From: Niastella populi | Lineage (GTDB): Bacteria > Bacteroidota > Bacteroidia > Chitinophagales > Chitinophagaceae | Assembly (NCBI RefSeq): GCF_002078015.1 | Contig: NZ_LWBP01000001.1 | Coordinates: 496,001 to 560,000 of the forward strand | Direction of reading: 5' to 3' | Length of the DNA: 64,000 nt | Shown here: piece after piece, positions 61,512 through 64,000 of the stretch | How positions within the stretch are numbered: the first letter of the stretch is position 1 | Layout of the letters: each line of letters begins with the position of its first letter | Program-made: the position numbers and the translations under genes | The notes under the pieces: model-generated | The model's input: the letters and a program-made list of their open reading frames with translations, nothing else | What the model was told of the DNA's origin: nothing | Databases searched by the model: none

Positions 61512-62966
61512 ATGCCAATGAAAAAAGAAAAGAAACCAACGATCAGCCGCCGAAAATTTCTAAGTAATACAGTTAAAACCTCGGTGGGAACCGTTATTGC
61601 AGCCAACATCCCCATGATCGTTCCGGCAAGCGTATTTGGTAAGAATGCACCGAGCAACCTGATCAATATTGCCGCCATCGGCTGCGGCAGGATCTCCATA
61701 ATTCACGACATGACTTGTACAGCCAGATGCTCCGGTGCAAGAATAATGGCCGTTTGTGACGTAGATAAAAAACGCGCCGCCGCCGCACCTGCTCACGTAA
61801 AAAGGAATTACGAAAGAGCGGTGCAGTTCAATGGCGGACTGAAAGGGGATTGGGAAATAAAAGTATATCACGACTACAAAGAGCTGCTGGCAAATAAAGA
61901 GATCGATGCGGTGCTTATCAGCCTGCCCGATCACCATCATGCGGTGGTGGGCGTGCATGCCGTTAATGCCGGCAAGCATGTGTATTTACAAAAACCCGCC
62001 TCCCTTACCATTGAGGAAGGCAGGATCTTAAGCAATGCCGTGAAAAAAAGCGGAAAGATCCTGCAAATGGGAAGCCAGCAACGTTCAACGGATCCATGGC
62101 CGCAGTTTAAAAAGGTTTGTGAGCTGGTGCGCAATGGAAAGATAGGGCAATTGAAATCCGTTGAGGTAGGTTTACCCGGCGACCCCGGCGGTGGCAGCAT
62201 AACGCAAATGCCGGTACCTGCTGATCTCGATTACGACGCCTGGCTGGGAACAACGCCGGAGGTTTATTATACGCAAGACAGGGTGCATGCACAGGAAGCA
62301 ACTATACAAGGGATTACCAGCAGGCCGGGGTGGCTGCGATGCGAACAGTTCGGCGCCGGCATGATCACCGGCTGGGGCGCCCATCATATAGACACCGCGC
62401 ATTGGGGCATGGGTATGGAACTTTCCGGCCCTATAGAGATCTGGGGCAGTGCAAAATTCCCGGGCGATGATCCCGGTTATAAAGGGTTGTGGGATGTACA
62501 TGGCATTTTCAGAACGGAAGCGTTGTATGCCAACGGGGTGCATATGATCGTTTCGAACGAATTACCCAATGGGGTAAAGTTTATTGGCACCGAAGGCTGG
62601 CTGTGGGCTACTCGTGGCAATTATAAAGTTACCGATACCGATCCCGTAGCAGATAACAGCGGTATTAAACCCATCGATGCCAGCGATCCGAAAATTCTTC
62701 AGTCGGTAACAGGTAAAAATGGCATTCATTTGTACGAAAGCAGTGAACAACATGCCAACTGGTTAGATTGTATAAAAACAGGAAAACAACCTTCGGCGCC
62801 CGCTGAAGTTGGCCACCGGAGCTGCAGCGCCTGTTTGTTACATCATATGGCCATGAAACTGAAAAGAAAAATTTATTGGGACCCCGTAAGCGAAACTATA
62901 ACCAATAATGATAAGGACGCTATAGCTATGCTGTCGAGGCCCCGGAGAAAGAAATATGATTTTTAA
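61512..62966 (+). CDS. Gfo/Idh/MocA-family oxidoreductase with Tat signal
   Basis: 484 residues. SRRKFLSNTVKTSVGTVIAA is a good Tat signal. The Rossmann fold starts NLINIAAIGCGRISIIHDMT (GCGRIS in place of GxGxxG), then ARIMAVCDVDKKRAAAAPAH and AVNAGKHVYLQKPASLTIEE, where QKP carries the conserved Lys. ITGWGAHHIDTAHWGMGMEL is the substrate-side block with the conserved His pair. Secreted members of this subgroup in Bacteroidota act on glycosides through a keto intermediate, with tightly bound NAD. It follows its paralogue by 27 bases and is probably in the same operon. Confidence 0.92.
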   Translation: MPMKKEKKPTISRRKFLSNTVKTSVGTVIAANIPMIVPASVFGKNAPSNLINIAAIGCGRISIIHDMTCTARCSGARIMAVCDVDKKRAAAAPAHVKRNYERAVQFNGGLKGDWEIKVYHDYKELLANKEIDAVLISLPDHHHAVVGVHAVNAGKHVYLQKPASLTIEEGRILSNAVKKSGKILQMGSQQRSTDPWPQFKKVCELVRNGKIGQLKSVEVGLPGDPGGGSITQMPVPADLDYDAWLGTTPEVYYTQDRVHAQEATIQGITSRPGWLRCEQFGAGMITGWGAHHIDTAHWGMGMELSGPIEIWGSAKFPGDDPGYKGLWDVHGIFRTEALYANGVHMIVSNELPNGVKFIGTEGWLWATRGNYKVTDTDPVADNSGIKPIDASDPKILQSVTGKNGIHLYESSEQHANWLDCIKTGKQPSAPAEVGHRSCSACLLHHMAMKLKRKIYWDPVSETITNNDKDAIAMLSRPRRKKYDF

Positions 62967-63116
62967 TTCTAGAACTCGGCAATAAGCGAAAGCCATCTTG
63001 CTGCCGGTGCGGCCTTCACAATCGGGAATGTCTTCTTTTAGTTTATTATCAGTTTGAGCAGGTAATAACCGGGCAGGGCAAATAAGCAGCAATGCCGATG
63101 CTAATATCTTTTTCAT
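62838..63116 (-). pseudogene. Possible remnant of a secreted-protein gene
   Basis: An ATG (63114-63116) opens a convincing signal peptide, MKKILASALLLICPARLLPA followed by QTDNK, then about 30 residues including EDIPDCEGRTGSKMAFAYC. The frame then runs for 129 bases into the end of the convergent oxidoreductase gene, where it has no protein-like character. This looks like the 5' end of a secreted-protein gene that has lost its body, but a chance frame cannot be excluded. Confidence 0.3.
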
Positions 63117-63155
63117 ATGCTTTGAGGGTATGTTGAATTGAAGATAGGAACCTGC

Positions 63156-63185
63156 AAGTTTAGACAAACTAGATCCTTACTTTTG
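63156..63185 (+). promoter_or_regulatory. Candidate promoter of the YncE-like propeller gene
   Basis: TACTTTTG at 63178-63185 fits TAnnTTTG and lies 40 bases before the ATG. A poor -33 element (GTTTA near 63158-63162) is slightly too close. Confidence 0.42.
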
Positions 63186-63225
63186 TTTCAGTAATATTGG
63201 CATAAAGTAAAATAAAACCATTCAA

Positions 63226-64000
63226 ATGAAAAGGATTACAGCATCTATGGTGGCGTTTTGCCTGGCGGGGTTCCTGACAACCACTAGCGGTATACAGGCG
63301 CAAACCGGGCAGGGCCGTAAACTATTGGCGCTTTCCAAAGCCGATCATACGTTGGCTATTGTAGATCCCGGATCGTTAAAGGTGATTGCAAAAACGCCGG
63401 TAGGCGCCGATCCGCATGAAGTGATTGCTTCGGCAGATGGGAAAACAGCCTATGTGTCCAATACCGGCGGCGGTCGTTTTCATGTGTTGAATGTAATTGA
63501 CCTGGTGGCGCAAAAGACAATCGATAGTATCGATACCAGTCCGCTAAAGGGCCCGCATGGGCTGGCATTCGTTGATGGCAAATTGTGGTTTTCAGCAGAG
63601 GGGTCCAAAGCAGTAGGCCGGTACGACCCGGCCATAAAAAAAATTGATCTGGTAATAGGTACAGGGCAGGGCAGAACCCATATGGTGGAGGTTACCAGGG
63701 ATGGGCAGCACGCCTATACCACCAATACTACCGGGGGTACGGTCAGCATCTTAAACAGGGCGAATGTTGAATGGGAGCAAACAGTTGTTCAAACCTCCAA
63801 AGGAGTAGAGGGGTTTGATATAACACCTGATGGAAAAGAAATTTGGGCCGTTGCAGCAGAGAACGGTTCCATTTATATAATTGACACAGCTTCGAAATCG
63901 GTTATTAAGACAATTGATGCAAAAGCCGTAGGCGCCAACCGGCTGAAGATCTCATCTGATGGTAAGCTGGCATTGATCTCGAGCCTGCGTACCGGTGAAC
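63226..64000 (+). CDS. YncE-like seven-bladed beta-propeller protein, 5' part
   Basis: The gene runs off the right edge; 258 residues are visible. A signal peptide (ITASMVAFCLAGFLTTTSG) is followed by propeller blades of about 42 residues: AIVDPGSLKVIAKTPVGADP, ASADGKTAYVSNTGGG, HMVEVTRDGQHAYTTNTTGG, FDITPDGKEIWAVAAENGSI and SVIKTIDAKAVGANRLKISS. This pattern is that of YncE/YVTN-repeat proteins, which are periplasmic or surface propellers of mostly unknown ligand. It is transcribed in the same direction as the oxidoreductases but has its own candidate promoter. Confidence 0.88.
   Translation, partial: MKRITASMVAFCLAGFLTTTSGIQAQTGQGRKLLALSKADHTLAIVDPGSLKVIAKTPVGADPHEVIASADGKTAYVSNTGGGRFHVLNVIDLVAQKTIDSIDTSPLKGPHGLAFVDGKLWFSAEGSKAVGRYDPAIKKIDLVIGTGQGRTHMVEVTRDGQHAYTTNTTGGTVSILNRANVEWEQTVVQTSKGVEGFDITPDGKEIWAVAAENGSIYIIDTASKSVIKTIDAKAVGANRLKISSDGKLALISSLRTGE

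Overview
The window looks like chromosomal DNA of a Bacteroidota, most likely a soil or plant-associated Chitinophagaceae (Chitinophaga/Niastella type). The support is two SusC/SusD pairs, type IX secretion C-terminal sorting domains, TAnnTTTG-like promoter elements, few Shine-Dalgarno sites, many carbohydrate-active enzymes, and lipoproteins with short hydrophobic signals ending in Cys. No rRNA, tRNA, CRISPR array, insertion sequence or prophage was seen.

Layout. 1-6.1 kb: a polysaccharide utilisation locus (3' end of susC, susD, GH31 glycosidase), closed by a terminator. 6.6-11 kb: a leucine-rich-repeat protein with a duplicated beta-rich N-terminus and two unrecognised proteins. 11.1-16 kb: a GH130 enzyme convergent with an operon of two GT4 glycosyltransferases flanking a six-hairpin glycosidase-like protein. 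16.4-19 kb: a frameshifted glycolipid-binding-domain gene, then a divergent lipid kinase and App1-type phosphatidate phosphatase. 19.2-23 kb: ECF sigma factor, short FecR-like anti-sigma and STN-domain protein, plus a lipoprotein and a 51-residue membrane protein. 23-29 kb: a heparinase-like secreted protein, a T9SS protein with three internal repeats, and a secreted GH130 enzyme. 29.2-34.9 kb: pcm, a methyltransferase, an AraC regulator with a siderophore-interacting flavoprotein, a GH18 chitinase, a small membrane protein and a TetR regulator. 35.1-41 kb: a second SusC/SusD pair followed by a secreted phosphodiesterase/phosphatase. 41.5-42.8 kb: an unrecognised 406-residue protein.

42.9-49.5 kb, the most interesting part: a tightly coupled minus-strand operon of heme oxygenase, a phytochrome made only of PAS-GAF-PHY, a giant CheB-CheR-PAS-histidine kinase, and a single-domain response regulator. 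The light sensor and the kinase are separate polypeptides, and the kinase carries both adaptation enzymes of chemotaxis. I infer that heme oxygenase makes biliverdin, the sensory module binds it at Cys12, and its photostate is passed to the CheB/CheR kinase and then to the receiver.

49.7-64 kb: a class V aminotransferase, an MDR oxidoreductase, a KAS III-like synthase, an OprP-type porin, an 11-Asp-box T9SS propeller protein, a TonB-dependent heme-type receptor, two Tat-signal Gfo/Idh/MocA oxidoreductases and the 5' part of a YncE-like propeller gene. All functional assignments come from reading motifs and domain patterns; no database search was run.
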